Notes: generated by a model from the letters alone, not told the origin. Shown: positions 1 to 8,725, counted from the first letter of the stretch. The stretch is DNA of 64,000 nt from Pseudoalteromonas sp. MM1 (GCF_030296835.1 NZ_AP027923.1:682001-746000); one strand, 5' to 3'. Numbers and translations are program-made.

Positions 1-1
1 C

Positions 2-463
2 GATTTTTTAGCCGTTCAAAATATTTATCAGCAAGGTATTGATACCGGCAACGCGACCTTTCAAACTGAAGCGAAAAGTTGGCAACAGTGGAATAGTTCT
101 ATGCTCAACTGTTGTCGTCTTGTTGCAGTTGAGAATGAAAAGGTGCTTGGCTGGGCCGGATTATCTGCGGTTTCTAGCCGTGAGGTTTACTCGGGTGTTG
201 CCGAGGTAAGTGTATATGTTGCAAACCAAGCCCATGGTAAAGGTTTGGGGCACGCATTGCTTTGTGCACTCATTAATGAATCAGAAAAAAGCGGTATATG
301 GATGCTACAAGCCAGTATATTCCCTGAAAACATAAGCAGCATTGCTCTACATACTCGTAATGGTTTTAGGCAAGTTGGAAACCGAGAAAAATTAGGACAG
401 CTGCATGGCGTATGGCGCAATGTAGCTTTAATGGAAAGGCGCAGCGCCGTAGTAGGTCTATAA
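2..463 (+). CDS. GNAT N-acetyltransferase, phosphinothricin-acetyltransferase-like (5' partial)
   Basis: The open frame enters from the left edge: frame 2 reads without a stop from base 2 into the ATG at 101, so that ATG is internal and the gene starts outside the window. The visible part has the GNAT fold signatures: a strand AEVSVYVA followed by the acetyl-CoA loop region HGKGLGHALL (Q/R-x-x-G-x-G/A type) and the C-terminal HTRNGFRQVG motif. The upstream fragment IYQQGI...ATF matches the N-terminus of the phosphinothricin/methionine-sulfoximine acetyltransferase branch. That family transfers acetyl from acetyl-CoA to small amines in the cytoplasm. The actual substrate cannot be told from sequence. 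Confidence 0.85.
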   Translation, partial: DFLAVQNIYQQGIDTGNATFQTEAKSWQQWNSSMLNCCRLVAVENEKVLGWAGLSAVSSREVYSGVAEVSVYVANQAHGKGLGHALLCALINESEKSGIWMLQASIFPENISSIALHTRNGFRQVGNREKLGQLHGVWRNVALMERRSAVVGL

Positions 464-507
464 TCCTACAAACAGCGCAATGAGTGTGTATGTGCCTTTG
501 GTGAATG

Positions 508-918
508 TTAAACCGTTTTAGCAGGTAACTTAGTGGCTGTTACTGCTAAATAAGTGAGCCCAATAATACCTGTTAGTGCAAAGGCCGATAAAATAAAGGG
601 GTCAACTAACAGGTTATCTTTAAATTCGAAGGTGCCTGCTGATATTTTTTTCCAGCCCATAAAGTGCTGATTAGCGGCCACTGTTGCGCCAAAAAAGCCA
701 ATCACTAAAGCAAAATATTTGCCTATCCAGTGTGTAACCGCAGGCGTTATTAATAATAAACCTAATAGGCCAATTACTGAGCGCTGCACTCTACAATAGG
801 GGCAGGCATACACTATGCCTAATAAGTCTGTGCTCCACGCAGCTATTGAAATAATAATAGCGATTAAGCCCACTATTTTTATATGCGCAGAATAGGTGCT
901 TAAATTTAAAATGTTCAT
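508..918 (-). CDS. DsbB-like four-helix membrane protein with a single CPYC motif
   Basis: A 136-residue integral membrane protein with about four hydrophobic helices. Near the end of helix 1/start of helix 2 it carries CPYC (Cys39, Cys42) followed by VQR. This matches the C-x-x-C-x-x-x-(Q/E)R pattern of DsbB, the quinone-dependent oxidant of periplasmic DsbA. Unlike classical DsbB it has no second cysteine pair in the other periplasmic loop; these two cysteines are the only ones in the protein. It follows the DUF2938 gene on the same strand 21 bp away and is probably co-transcribed. It could be a DsbB-family thiol/quinone protein with altered chemistry; the assignment rests on the motif and topology. 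Confidence 0.6.
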   Translation of the reverse strand: MNILNLSTYSAHIKIVGLIAIIISIAAWSTDLLGIVYACPYCRVQRSVIGLLGLLLITPAVTHWIGKYFALVIGFFGATVAANQHFMGWKKISAGTFEFKDNLLVDPFILSAFALTGIIGLTYLAVTATKLPAKTV

Positions 919-939
919 GTACTGCTTTCCTACTTAAAA

Positions 940-1422
940 TTATGCTAAAACCAGTGCGGTTAAAAACATGCCTAAGCCAAATATGGTGTGCCCTACAAAG
1001 CTTTTTATGCGCGTAACTGTGGGGTTAGGTGTTTTTGCACCGGCCATACCCGCCCCCATGCCTGGCATCATAATAAAAAAGGGGGCAACTATGCCAAACC
1101 ACGAAACAAGTAATGTAGGTAGTATGGTTGGCAAATCAAGCCACTGCGTGTTTACACACACCATTAATATTAACCCGTACGCTATGCCAATTAGGTAATG
1201 TACAACCCAACCAATGGCAAGCTCACCTGGTATTTTTTCGGCCTTAGGTAGTGCAGGCTGATAAAATTGCCCCGACTTCATATGGCCTACCCAGCGCCCA
1301 ACTAATCGCCAATTTGTGGCGGGTAAATCAAAAAACTTAGCGAGTAGCCCCGCGTAAATATCTAACACTAGTGTGCCCCCTATACCTATTAATATAAAAG
1401 TATAGATAGAGTCGTTGATCAT
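940..1422 (-). CDS. DUF2938 family membrane protein
   Basis: A 160-residue protein with four or five hydrophobic helices. I start it at the ATG at 1422 because GGGAG lies 9 bases upstream; the longer open frame to 1533 adds a non-conserved leader and would run into the likely operator. Recognised as DUF2938 from the pattern GGTLVLDIYAGLLAKF, GRWVGHMKSGQF and HYLIGIAYG. Function unknown; inner membrane by hydrophobicity. It lies directly upstream of the DsbB-like gene and divergent from a LysR regulator, which probably controls both. Confidence 0.75.
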   Translation of the reverse strand: MINDSIYTFILIGIGGTLVLDIYAGLLAKFFDLPATNWRLVGRWVGHMKSGQFYQPALPKAEKIPGELAIGWVVHYLIGIAYGLILMVCVNTQWLDLPTILPTLLVSWFGIVAPFFIMMPGMGAGMAGAKTPNPTVTRIKSFVGHTIFGLGMFLTALVLA

Positions 1423-1536
1423 GTGTTGTGTCTCCCGACGATACGTAAATTGGTAGGCGCTTTGCTGTTGAATATACCTAGCATAAATAGCAAAGCGCGT
1501 AGACTTGGTTATGTAATGTGATAATATTACCAAAAC

Positions 1537-1557
1537 ACCATTATGAACACTAATGGT
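1537..1557. promoter_or_regulatory. Inverted repeat, probable LysR operator
   Basis: ACCATTA and TAATGGT form a perfect 7-bp inverted repeat with a 7-bp spacer in the divergent intergenic region between the DUF2938 gene and the LysR gene. Position and symmetry fit an operator for the adjacent regulator. This is inferred from layout only. Confidence 0.45.
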
Positions 1558-1589
1558 AAAAACTTGTTTTGGAATGAATATAAATCATA

Positions 1590-2474
1590 ATGCTTGAACG
1601 TAATCATCTACACATTATTAAAGAGGTTAACCGCCTTAAAAGCGTGACCGCCGCGGCCGAGAGTTTAAACTTAAGCCAGTCGGCTGTGAGCCATACTATT
1701 GCTAAATTAGAGCGTCGATTTGGCGTAAAACTGTGGCACCGTAAAGGCAATACACTGGTGTATTCTCAGGCGGGGCTTTATTTACTTTCGCTTGCAGACA
1801 AAATGGTCGCCGAGTTTGAATATGCCGAGCGCGTATTGCAAGAATTTGCCCAAGGCCGGCGAGGAATAATGCGCATAGGCATGGAGTGCCACCCGTGTGA
1901 GCAATGGCTAATGGGTAAAATTCAGCAATTTTTAAAAGCATGGCCAGAGGTAGACGTAGAAATAAAAAGTGCCTTTAGATTTGATGGCATAGCAGCACTA
2001 AAAGCCAACGAAATTGATGTGCTAATAACCCCCGACCCCGTAAATACAGAGGGCTTAAACTTTAGGTCGGTGTTTAACTACAATTTATGTATTGTAGTGA
2101 GCGAGCAAAACCCGTTATACAACAAAGCGTTTGTTACAGCACAAGATCTCGAAGACCAAATACTTTACACCGTACCCGTAGGCTACAACCGCTTAGATGT
2201 ATATACCCGATTTTTAGACCCCGCTAACGTGCAACCCAAACGCAGAGTACCCATAGAAAGCACTGAGATGATGTTGCAATTAGTATCTGCCAATCGGGGT
2301 GTAGCAGCATTACCCGAGTGGCTAGTGTCGTCGCACGAAAGCCGTTTAGGTATAAAAGGTATCAGCATAGGTAATAAAGGGCTGCAAAAAAGCGTTAATG
2401 TAGGCGTACGCGATGACGACTTACAGCTTGATTATGTAAAAGGGTTTATAGAATCAACACGCTCAAATATGTAA
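1590..2474 (+). CDS. LysR-family regulator, MetR-like
   Basis: A 294-residue LysR-type regulator. The N-terminal winged helix-turn-helix spans about residues 5-65 (AAESLNLSQSAVSHTIAKLE). The effector domain contains ECHPCEQWL, close to the ECHSCxQWL segment typical of MetR, and ends with AALPEWLV, also MetR-like. MetR controls methionine biosynthesis and senses homocysteine in enterobacteria. Here the divergent partners are a DUF2938 protein and a DsbB-like thiol protein, so local control of these is likelier than of met genes. Family assignment is secure; the effector is not. Confidence 0.9.
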   Translation: MLERNHLHIIKEVNRLKSVTAAAESLNLSQSAVSHTIAKLERRFGVKLWHRKGNTLVYSQAGLYLLSLADKMVAEFEYAERVLQEFAQGRRGIMRIGMECHPCEQWLMGKIQQFLKAWPEVDVEIKSAFRFDGIAALKANEIDVLITPDPVNTEGLNFRSVFNYNLCIVVSEQNPLYNKAFVTAQDLEDQILYTVPVGYNRLDVYTRFLDPANVQPKRRVPIESTEMMLQLVSANRGVAALPEWLVSSHESRLGIKGISIGNKGLQKSVNVGVRDDDLQLDYVKGFIESTRSNM

Positions 2475-2555
2475 ATGACTTTGCCGTTAAATGTAGGGCG
2501 GTAAAGTGAATTAATAATTTTGGGGGGAGTATTAACTTGAGCTGTTAGGTATGTA

Positions 2556-2592
2556 CCAGTGTGGGCCTGATAAGCGAAGCGCCATCCGACAC
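2556..2592. repeat. REP-like imperfect palindrome
   Basis: The segment GTGTGGGCC..GCGAAGC..GCCATCCGACAC can fold as an imperfect hairpin with GTGTGG/CCGACAC and GGC/GCC arms. It resembles repetitive extragenic palindromes (GCCTGATAAGCG type) found downstream of genes in gammaproteobacteria. It lies in the 358-bp gap after the LysR gene (2475-2832), where I see no convincing gene; the rest of the gap is AT-rich. Confidence 0.4.
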
Positions 2593-2832
2593 AGTAAAAT
2601 ACCTTGCCAATTATTATAACCACTCTATGTTGTTGTGCTTCCATATTCAAGAAAATGAGCGACGAGCGCACTTTCTTTTTTCTGAATCTCTTTAGCATCA
2701 ATAAAAAAATTATAGTTAGCAATACATTACGTTATTTGTTAAAAATAGATTTATTAATACATGCGCGTGACATTGGCAGAAAGATGCGACGAGCGCAGTA
2801 TAAAATTGTTATAACTTCTTGTTGGAGAATGG

Positions 2833-3351
2833 ATGCGAAATCGAAATCATGAATTAGTAGAAGTTTTAGTTGGCTTAATTGGCGACCTAACTATTTCAGT
2901 GAGCTTACTTCGAGAATATGAGTCCAAACCATACATGCATAAGCCAGAATTGAGAACTAGTCGACAGTGTATTTGGAGGTTATGTTTTAATTCAATAGTT
3001 TTAAATTGTATGAAGTATGTAGAATTAAATCGAAAGTATTCAAAAGAATTCAACGAAACATCTAAAGAGTTAAATAAGCTTCGAACACAATTTAGTGGAA
3101 AAATTTCTAGCAATAAATCTTTAGTGAGTCTTCGAAATGACTATGTTGCTCATGTTAACTCAAATACAACAAAGAAATGCTTAACCCCTAACGAAGTACA
3201 GGATCACATTATTAGCATGATAGGCGGTAATACTAATGCTGCTATGTTTCTCGATTGGATATGCCCAGAAAATTTTGATTCATCTAATCCCAATGACAGT
3301 TTGGTTGGTGTAATCACTCAGTTGCGGGATATGGTGCAAGCAAAGTTATAA
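2833..3351 (+). CDS. Hypothetical protein, possible integron-cassette gene
   Basis: A 172-residue soluble, mostly helical protein that I do not recognise. It starts with ATG at 2833, preceded by TTGGAG at about 10 bases. It has no signal peptide and no membrane helix. It is AT-rich and lacks the codon habits of the flanking genes. It is the first of three same-strand orphan genes, and its stop codon lies within the first bases of an attC-like segment (GTTATAACAAACGC). This suggests the gene was carried in as a cassette. HEPN-like helical architecture is possible but not demonstrated. Confidence 0.65.
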   Translation: MRNRNHELVEVLVGLIGDLTISVSLLREYESKPYMHKPELRTSRQCIWRLCFNSIVLNCMKYVELNRKYSKEFNETSKELNKLRTQFSGKISSNKSLVSLRNDYVAHVNSNTTKKCLTPNEVQDHIISMIGGNTNAAMFLDWICPENFDSSNPNDSLVGVITQLRDMVQAKL

Positions 3352-3387
3352 CAAACGCTTTAACCAAAGGACGCAAAGCGTTATGTG
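3345..3387 (+). repeat. Possible short or degenerate integron attC site
   Basis: The start, TATAACAAACGC, resembles the 5' end of Vibrio-type attC sites, and GCGTTATG at the end resembles their 3' core. The inner arms ACGCTTT and AAAGCGT pair perfectly around a 13-base centre. The total length of about 43 bp is short for attC, so this may be a deletion derivative or a chance palindrome. Confidence 0.4.
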
Positions 3388-3417
3388 GCCTAGGGTAGTT
3401 TGAGGAACCTTCAAAAA

Positions 3418-4254
3418 ATGAAAATGGATATTACACCTGACAATTGGCCAGATCATTATTGGAACTACCTTGCTCAGCTAGAAGTTCATGCAATTGATAA
3501 AAATCACCACGCTTTAAAGCCTTGGGATGAACTTGCCGAAAAATGTATGAATCTAGCAATTAAAGCACCATTTTTAAAAGGTAAAGAAACTGGTAGTAAA
3601 TCTCTTAAATTGGCTGCCACTTTTCTAAAAAGAGTAATGAGTGATTTCAGAGGGGTTTGGTTGCTTATTAATTGGGGTTACCCTTATCAAGCTGCGTGTG
3701 TCGCGTCTTCTCTTTATGAAAATGCTCTTGTAGTAAATTGTATTAGCGGCAGAGATGATTTAGCCGAAGAAATTCTTGCCGATGAAAATGGTGATGTTCC
3801 ATGGAAACCTCAAAGGCTATCCAAGATGGCTGCACAAAGAGATTTATTTGGTGAAATAAAAAACAATCCCCCAAGTGACAAAGACTTTGAACAAGCTTGG
3901 AAGCTTTGTTATCACAACTATAAACTTTTGTGCAAAATGAAACATCCTACTCTGCAACAAATAAAAGACGAAACAAGTCACGCTACGAACAAACAAGGCC
4001 AGTTTGCTGTTATCCCTCTGCCAGATACTAGAGAAAGTTCTGTGGGTCTAAAGCAAATGATAATGGTAATTGCCATATCAAAGTTGTTTTCTGCGGCTAA
4101 GTGCTTCGCTCAGTCATCTAACTGTTCCGATGACGATGAGTTTCATCAAGAGTTTTATAATTTTGCTGCTGAGGTATACTCAGACTTGAAAAATCATATA
4201 AGTACGAGCGGTATCGGTAGCATTCCGATTAAAGCAACAGGGTTTAAGTTTTAA
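3418..4254 (+). CDS. Hypothetical protein, possibly DUF5677-like
   Basis: A 278-residue cytoplasmic protein. I choose the ATG at 3418 because GAGGA lies 11 bases upstream; an alternative ATG follows at 3424, and a TTG at 3400 would lengthen it by six residues. The segment YPYQAACVASSLYENALVV resembles the helical core of DUF5677-type proteins, often found in mobile or defence-associated loci, but the match is by eye only. It lies between an attC-like segment and another orphan gene on the same strand, in AT-rich DNA. No catalytic motif is visible. Confidence 0.6.
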   Translation: MKMDITPDNWPDHYWNYLAQLEVHAIDKNHHALKPWDELAEKCMNLAIKAPFLKGKETGSKSLKLAATFLKRVMSDFRGVWLLINWGYPYQAACVASSLYENALVVNCISGRDDLAEEILADENGDVPWKPQRLSKMAAQRDLFGEIKNNPPSDKDFEQAWKLCYHNYKLLCKMKHPTLQQIKDETSHATNKQGQFAVIPLPDTRESSVGLKQMIMVIAISKLFSAAKCFAQSSNCSDDDEFHQEFYNFAAEVYSDLKNHISTSGIGSIPIKATGFKF

Positions 4255-4284
4255 GCACGGCGCTAGCCATACATAAGGATCTGC

Positions 4285-4752
4285 ATGAGTGTTGTAGAAA
4301 AGGTTAAAAAATCAGTCTGGAATCTTGGTGCTATTCTATTTTTTATATGGTTTGGATTTAAGGCTATAGGGTATGGAATGGATATTCTAGGAGTTGAAGG
4401 CCCATCATTATGCTCATATACCGAAGTTGCAGAGTTTTCTTCACCAAATGGTAATAAAATTGCCAAGCTTGGTTATTCAGATTGCGGAGCTACAACTAAC
4501 TGGCAAACCGGAGTAAACATTGTAGATGTGGAATCAGGCAAAGAATATAACGGATTTTTTGGGTTGGACGGCAAGCCTGAAAATTTAACAGTGGTCTGGA
4601 CGTCAGATATAGAATTAACTTTTAGGGACTTTCCATTAGATAAGTTACTTTGGTTCAATCAAGATTACATGTCGGGTGTAAAAGTAAAAGTCGAGGCTAG
4701 CGTGGCTAACAATCAAATTCATCCGACGCCAAAAAGCGGCGTCGCTGATTAG
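4285..4752 (+). CDS. Small membrane-anchored protein of an integron cassette
   Basis: A 155-residue protein with one N-terminal membrane helix (about residues 12-33, LGAILFFIWFGFKAIGYGMD) and a soluble domain of about 100 residues with no recognised motif. Its last residues, NNQIHPTPKSGVAD, are encoded by the attC site itself. This kind of tail is characteristic of cassette genes whose own stop was lost or never present and that read through to a stop inside attC. AAGGATCTGC upstream of the ATG gives a plausible ribosome site. Function unknown. Confidence 0.7.
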   Translation: MSVVEKVKKSVWNLGAILFFIWFGFKAIGYGMDILGVEGPSLCSYTEVAEFSSPNGNKIAKLGYSDCGATTNWQTGVNIVDVESGKEYNGFFGLDGKPENLTVVWTSDIELTFRDFPLDKLLWFNQDYMSGVKVKVEASVANNQIHPTPKSGVAD

Positions 4753-4762
4753 GGCGTTAGCC
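4704..4762 (+). repeat. Integron attC recombination site (59-base element)
   Basis: The outer boxes GGCTAAC (4704-4710) and GTTAGCC (4756-4762) are exact reverse complements. The interior begins AATCAAATTCATCCGACGCC and folds with GGCGTCG, closely matching the layout of the aadA-type attC. Total length is 59 bp. Its stop codon TAG terminates the upstream gene. An integron integrase would recombine this site between G and TT of the right box. No integrase gene is present in the window. Confidence 0.85.
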
Positions 4763-4897
4763 CATAGAAATCCACCAATACAGCCGATGACCTAAAACGT
4801 TTTTATCCAAAAATGTGTTTGAACGAGCTTTTTCATAACCGCCCATCAGCTGCCGTTATGAGCTATCCATTAAAACGCTAAGCTTAAACCTCAGCCT

Positions 4898-6019
4898 CTA
4901 CACATCACGCTTAACACTTTTTAAATACTGCTCAACGCCTATATGTGCTGCATCAACCGCACCAGCTACATAGCCTGGAAATTGCACCGACCATTCGCTG
5001 CCAATACCGACTAAATTTTGATACCACGGGCCATTTTGCGCGGTTATGTAAGGTGCTGGTGCATGTGTATTCGCAGCATGTGTATCTAAATGTGCTGCAG
5101 TGAGTGGGTCTTGTGCCCAGTCTTTAATAATATCGGCTTTAGGTGTAGCGGCTTGTGCGCCAAAAAGCCTAACTAACTGCGCTCTACAATGGGTGATTAA
5201 ATCTTCATTACTAATGCGTTTTCTATCATCAGCGGGTATGCCAATAAAGCCAAATAATGCGGCTTGGCCTTGTGGATTTGATGCATCGTGTATTTCTGCC
5301 ATTGGCCCAACACTGCTGCGGGCGCTGCCTGAGAGCGTTTGCTTACGCCAAAATGGCGTATCGTACACAGCAATATACTTGGCGTGGGGGGCCATCCAGG
5401 TTGCGGTATTTTGCCACTGCGTTACTAAATCGCTTGGCAATGCGGGGGTAAATGTTATTTGGCTTACGGCTAAGCGTGGCGGCAGCGCAAGCATTACATG
5501 CTCCACATTTACCTGATTATTTACTTGGTTATTTGCTGTGTTTGAGGTGTTAAAGTTAACTTTAATATTACCGTTTTGGTTGGTAATTGTTTTTACCAAA
5601 GCGCCGGTCACTATGTGTTTGTTGCTAAGCTTTGCATGTAAGGCATTAATAAGTGTGCCCATGCCACCCTTTAGCCGCATAGACGTAGGAGCATGCGTAT
5701 AACCGGGCATGGCTGTGGGCGGTTGTGTATGTGAGCGCTCTACTAAGGTATTGCCTTGCTCGTACTGGGCAAATGCTTTTAGGTTTAGGGTTTTAATAAT
5801 GGCATTTAATTGCGGCTGAAACTCTGGCCAAAACCACGTTGGGCCCAGATCAAAGTTATTTGTTGTCGCTTGCGAATGATGAGTAAAGTTCATAATACGG
5901 CCACCTAATTGGTCTCTGGCTTCAAGCAATATGTAATCGGTAATGCCGCGTTGCTCTAACTGATAAGCAGCATACACGCCGCTTAGCCCACCGCCTATAA
6001 TCGCAATTTTTGTACGCAT
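4898..6019 (-). CDS. FAD-dependent amine oxidase (flavin monoamine oxidase family)
   Basis: A 373-residue flavoprotein. The N-terminal dinucleotide-binding motif IIGGGLSGVYAAY (GGGLSG at 9-14) is followed by the ADP-ribose-binding LLEARDQLGGR. The C-terminus GIGSEWSVQFPGYVAGAV is the flavin-proximal signature of amine oxidases. At 373 residues it is shorter than most (about 420-480), suggesting a compact substrate domain. It probably oxidises an amine to an imine/aldehyde with release of peroxide. No signal peptide is seen, so cytoplasmic. It lies 3 bp downstream of the cupin gene and is clearly co-transcribed with it. Confidence 0.88.
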   Translation of the reverse strand: MRTKIAIIGGGLSGVYAAYQLEQRGITDYILLEARDQLGGRIMNFTHHSQATTNNFDLGPTWFWPEFQPQLNAIIKTLNLKAFAQYEQGNTLVERSHTQPPTAMPGYTHAPTSMRLKGGMGTLINALHAKLSNKHIVTGALVKTITNQNGNIKVNFNTSNTANNQVNNQVNVEHVMLALPPRLAVSQITFTPALPSDLVTQWQNTATWMAPHAKYIAVYDTPFWRKQTLSGSARSSVGPMAEIHDASNPQGQAALFGFIGIPADDRKRISNEDLITHCRAQLVRLFGAQAATPKADIIKDWAQDPLTAAHLDTHAANTHAPAPYITAQNGPWYQNLVGIGSEWSVQFPGYVAGAVDAAHIGVEQYLKSVKRDV

Positions 6020-6022
6020 TAT

Positions 6023-6709
6023 TTAGCCTCCACAGCCTATGTTTTTGCCTATATTGTTAAAGTCTCCTACTTTTAGGTAAATTTTAGCGCTGTTATTTCC
6101 CGCTGATATTAACGCTTTACTCGTGCTTGGCAGCCTTAGCCAGCTTCCTTTTGAATATTCTACCTCGTTGTGTATTACGCTGCCGCCCAGTACAAATAGC
6201 TCTAAGGCATTATGTGCTTTTAGGTTATCAAATAGGGGCTGTTGCGGGGTTAACTTAACCAGTTTAGTTACTTCGTTATCATCTTGATAAAGCGGGCATA
6301 TTGTGCGGTTATTTTGTGTTATCCACGTAGCCGGATCGTGTGTATTTATGCGCACAGAGGTGGTTTCTGTTACGCACATTTGCCACAGTTTTACAAAAAT
6401 GGTTGCACCACTTTTACTTTTAGGTGCATGTGAAGACCCTGGCGGATTTCGTAAATAAAAGCCTTGTGGGTAGTCGCCCGACTCATCTGAAAAAGTGCCC
6501 GAAAGTACCATTATTTCTTCTCCACCTGGGTGAGCATGGCTTGGAAAAGTAGACTCAGGCGCGTAGCGTACTACGCTTGTTGCTCTGGCTTTTTCAGCGC
6601 CTATTCTGTCGAGCATTACCCGCTCAACACCCGCCTGAGGCGATGTTTGCCAACTATATTGACTTGGCAGCATTAAAGCGTGTTGTGAAAAATCTGAATT
6701 GACTCGCAT
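6023..6709 (-). CDS. Two-domain cupin protein, ChrR-like
   Basis: A 228-residue double cupin. The first cupin (about residues 20-115) has the metal-binding set HAHPGGEE...GSSHAP, as in the C-terminal cupin of ChrR anti-sigma factors. The second (about 140-220) has lost the histidines and is degenerate. There is no zinc-binding anti-sigma domain at the N-terminus, so it is a stand-alone ChrR-type cupin, not a full anti-sigma factor. It precedes the amine oxidase by 3 bp. A role as a sensor or as an enzyme on an oxidised product is possible; neither is shown. Confidence 0.75.
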   Translation of the reverse strand: MRVNSDFSQHALMLPSQYSWQTSPQAGVERVMLDRIGAEKARATSVVRYAPESTFPSHAHPGGEEIMVLSGTFSDESGDYPQGFYLRNPPGSSHAPKSKSGATIFVKLWQMCVTETTSVRINTHDPATWITQNNRTICPLYQDDNEVTKLVKLTPQQPLFDNLKAHNALELFVLGGSVIHNEVEYSKGSWLRLPSTSKALISAGNNSAKIYLKVGDFNNIGKNIGCGG

Positions 6710-6806
6710 TTATCCAACCTAAATAAAACAAGAGCAATAATGTATGTTATTGCTCTATAAGTTTACGCTCATTAAGCGCTTTGTAATTGTGCGTGCATCA
6801 TTGATA

Positions 6807-7580
6807 TTAGTTACGACCTGCCATTACGCCGCCGTCAACATCCCATACTGCACCTGTGACCCAAGCGGCTTTGTCGCTTAGTAAAAACGCAATGGTGTTG
6901 GCGACATCTTCGCTTGTACCTACACGGCCAATTGGGTGAAAGCTGTTAAAGCCTTGTAGGGCATCGTTTACTTCGGCTTTAGGGATAAAACCTTCGTAAA
7001 TTGGCGTTTGTACAACCGCTGGCGATACTGCATTAACGCGAATATTGTGCGCGGCTAATTCCATTGCTAAATGTTGAGTTAGTGCATGTAAACCTGCTTT
7101 AGCCATTGAATACGCCGACGATGGTGTAGCGGCAATAGCTTGCTTACCCCACATAGAACCCACATTAACAATGGCGCCTGCGCGTTTTGCTGCCACTAAA
7201 TTAGCGGCTACTTTTTGTGTAATAAAAAACAAGGCACGGTTAATTTGCATGTACTGATCGTAATCAGCCGCTTCGTGCTCTAAAAATGGTTTAGGGAAAA
7301 ACACACCGGCAGCATTTACCAGTAAATCGACGTCTGTGTGGTCTTGTGAAAGTGTATTAATTAAGTTTTGCACGCCTTCATCGCTGGTTAAATCAGCAGT
7401 TAACACCTCAACAGTGCCTAAAGCTGATAGCTGCTCTTTTGCTGCTTGGGCTTTTTCTTTACGGTGGCCAACAATGACAGCTTGGCCGCCTTGCTCTAAA
7501 ATTAATCGAGCCGTGTTAAAACCCATTCCGCTAGTACCGCCAATAACGAGTAATTTTTTACCTAAAAATTGCTTAGTCAT
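6807..7580 (-). CDS. Short-chain dehydrogenase/reductase
   Basis: A classical 257-residue SDR. It has a cofactor-binding GGTSGMG (14-20), NAAG (89-92) and a catalytic Ser142, Tyr157, Lys161 (YSMAK). The C-terminal GAVWDVDGG is typical of the FabG-like branch. The Arg in GHRKEK after the second strand favours NADP(H). It is divergent from the LysR gene at 7750 across 169 bp and is its most likely target. The substrate is unknown. Confidence 0.9.
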   Translation of the reverse strand: MTKQFLGKKLLVIGGTSGMGFNTARLILEQGGQAVIVGHRKEKAQAAKEQLSALGTVEVLTADLTSDEGVQNLINTLSQDHTDVDLLVNAAGVFFPKPFLEHEAADYDQYMQINRALFFITQKVAANLVAAKRAGAIVNVGSMWGKQAIAATPSSAYSMAKAGLHALTQHLAMELAAHNIRVNAVSPAVVQTPIYEGFIPKAEVNDALQGFNSFHPIGRVGTSEDVANTIAFLLSDKAAWVTGAVWDVDGGVMAGRN

Positions 7581-7749
7581 GATTATTTCTCCAAGCGCTA
7601 ATATGCGCTGTATTTGTTATATAAATAAAAAGTATTGAGTTGCCTAATAGCAAGTAACTTGCTGTTTGGCTTGGGAGGTATTTTTTACTTATTTACTTGC
7701 TTTAACAAACGAGATAATCTGAATCATCAATAAAGAAAAAGTTTATCGT

Positions 7750-8679
7750 ATGAAATCACCTATACATCTCAATGCATTAAAAGCGTTTGAAGCAAGCGCA
7801 AGGCACCAAAGTTTTTCAGCGGCAGCTGATGAGCTAAACGTAACCCCAGCAGCCGTTGGGCAGCTGGTTAAAACATTGGAAGAGTGGCTCGGCACACCGC
7901 TGTTTCATAGAATGAGCTCGGGTAAAACACGGCTAATAACCACCGAAACCGCGCAAAGTGCCCTGCCATTAATACGCGAAGGGTTTGATAAACTTGCCCA
8001 AGGGCTAGACATTTTAAAAGACAACGCCATAAGCGGTGCATTAACGGTTGCAGTAAGCCCTGCATTTGCCGCTAAATGGTTATTACCTAGGTTGCATTTT
8101 TTTCAAGAAATATGTTCGCAAACCAGTGTAAATTTAAATACTAATTTAAAGCCGGTCGATTTTACTGAGCAACGTATAGATATAGGCATACGCTTTGGTG
8201 TAGGCACTTGGCAAGGCTTGAGCGCAGAAAAACTAATGGATGAAGAGGTATACCCGGTATGCTCACCTAAATTTTTAGAAGACTCAAACCGCTTAAACAC
8301 CATAGATAAACTATTGAACGAAACCTTAATACACGATCAATCAATGGATGACCATACGGGGTTTCCGTCTTGGTCAGCGTGGTTAAAAAAAGCCGGAGTA
8401 ACAGGCCCTTTAACCACTAAAAGCATTCAAATAAATAACTCCGCGGCTGTATTGCAGTCAGCTATTGACGGCCACGGCGTAGCTTTAGCGCGCAGTGTAA
8501 TGGCTAAAGGTGACCTAGCCGCAGGGCGGTTAGTCAGGTTATTCCCTCATATTTATTTTGAATCGCCTTTGGCGTATTACGTTATTTACCGCCCCGAATG
8601 TGCTGAACTGCCAAGAATACACGCATTTAAAGAATGGCTGTTTAAAGAGGTAGAAAACTCCGCGGCTAAAAAAGATTAA
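7750..8679 (+). CDS. LysR-family regulator, GcvA-like
   Basis: A 309-residue LysR regulator. The N-terminal HTH (SFSAAADELNVTPAAVGQLVKTLE) and the effector-domain phrase GIRFGVGTWQGLSAEKLMDEEVYPVCSP place it in the GcvA/AmpR-like subgroup. It is divergent from the SDR gene and upstream of the CMD-MFS operon. The sequence alone does not decide which side it controls, though divergence points to the SDR. Confidence 0.9.
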   Translation: MKSPIHLNALKAFEASARHQSFSAAADELNVTPAAVGQLVKTLEEWLGTPLFHRMSSGKTRLITTETAQSALPLIREGFDKLAQGLDILKDNAISGALTVAVSPAFAAKWLLPRLHFFQEICSQTSVNLNTNLKPVDFTEQRIDIGIRFGVGTWQGLSAEKLMDEEVYPVCSPKFLEDSNRLNTIDKLLNETLIHDQSMDDHTGFPSWSAWLKKAGVTGPLTTKSIQINNSAAVLQSAIDGHGVALARSVMAKGDLAAGRLVRLFPHIYFESPLAYYVIYRPECAELPRIHAFKEWLFKEVENSAAKKD

Positions 8680-8725
8680 AACTCAGCAGTATATTTATAA
8701 AACACAACCAATAAAGAAAATATTT

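Noticed and set aside
2604..2852. Open frame of 82 codons overlapping the start of the first orphan gene
   Set aside because: Low-complexity AT-rich translation, no ribosome site, and it overlaps the better supported gene at 2833.
5100..5516. 138-codon plus-strand frame within the amine oxidase gene
   Set aside because: Antisense shadow; the minus-strand amine oxidase has all flavin motifs.
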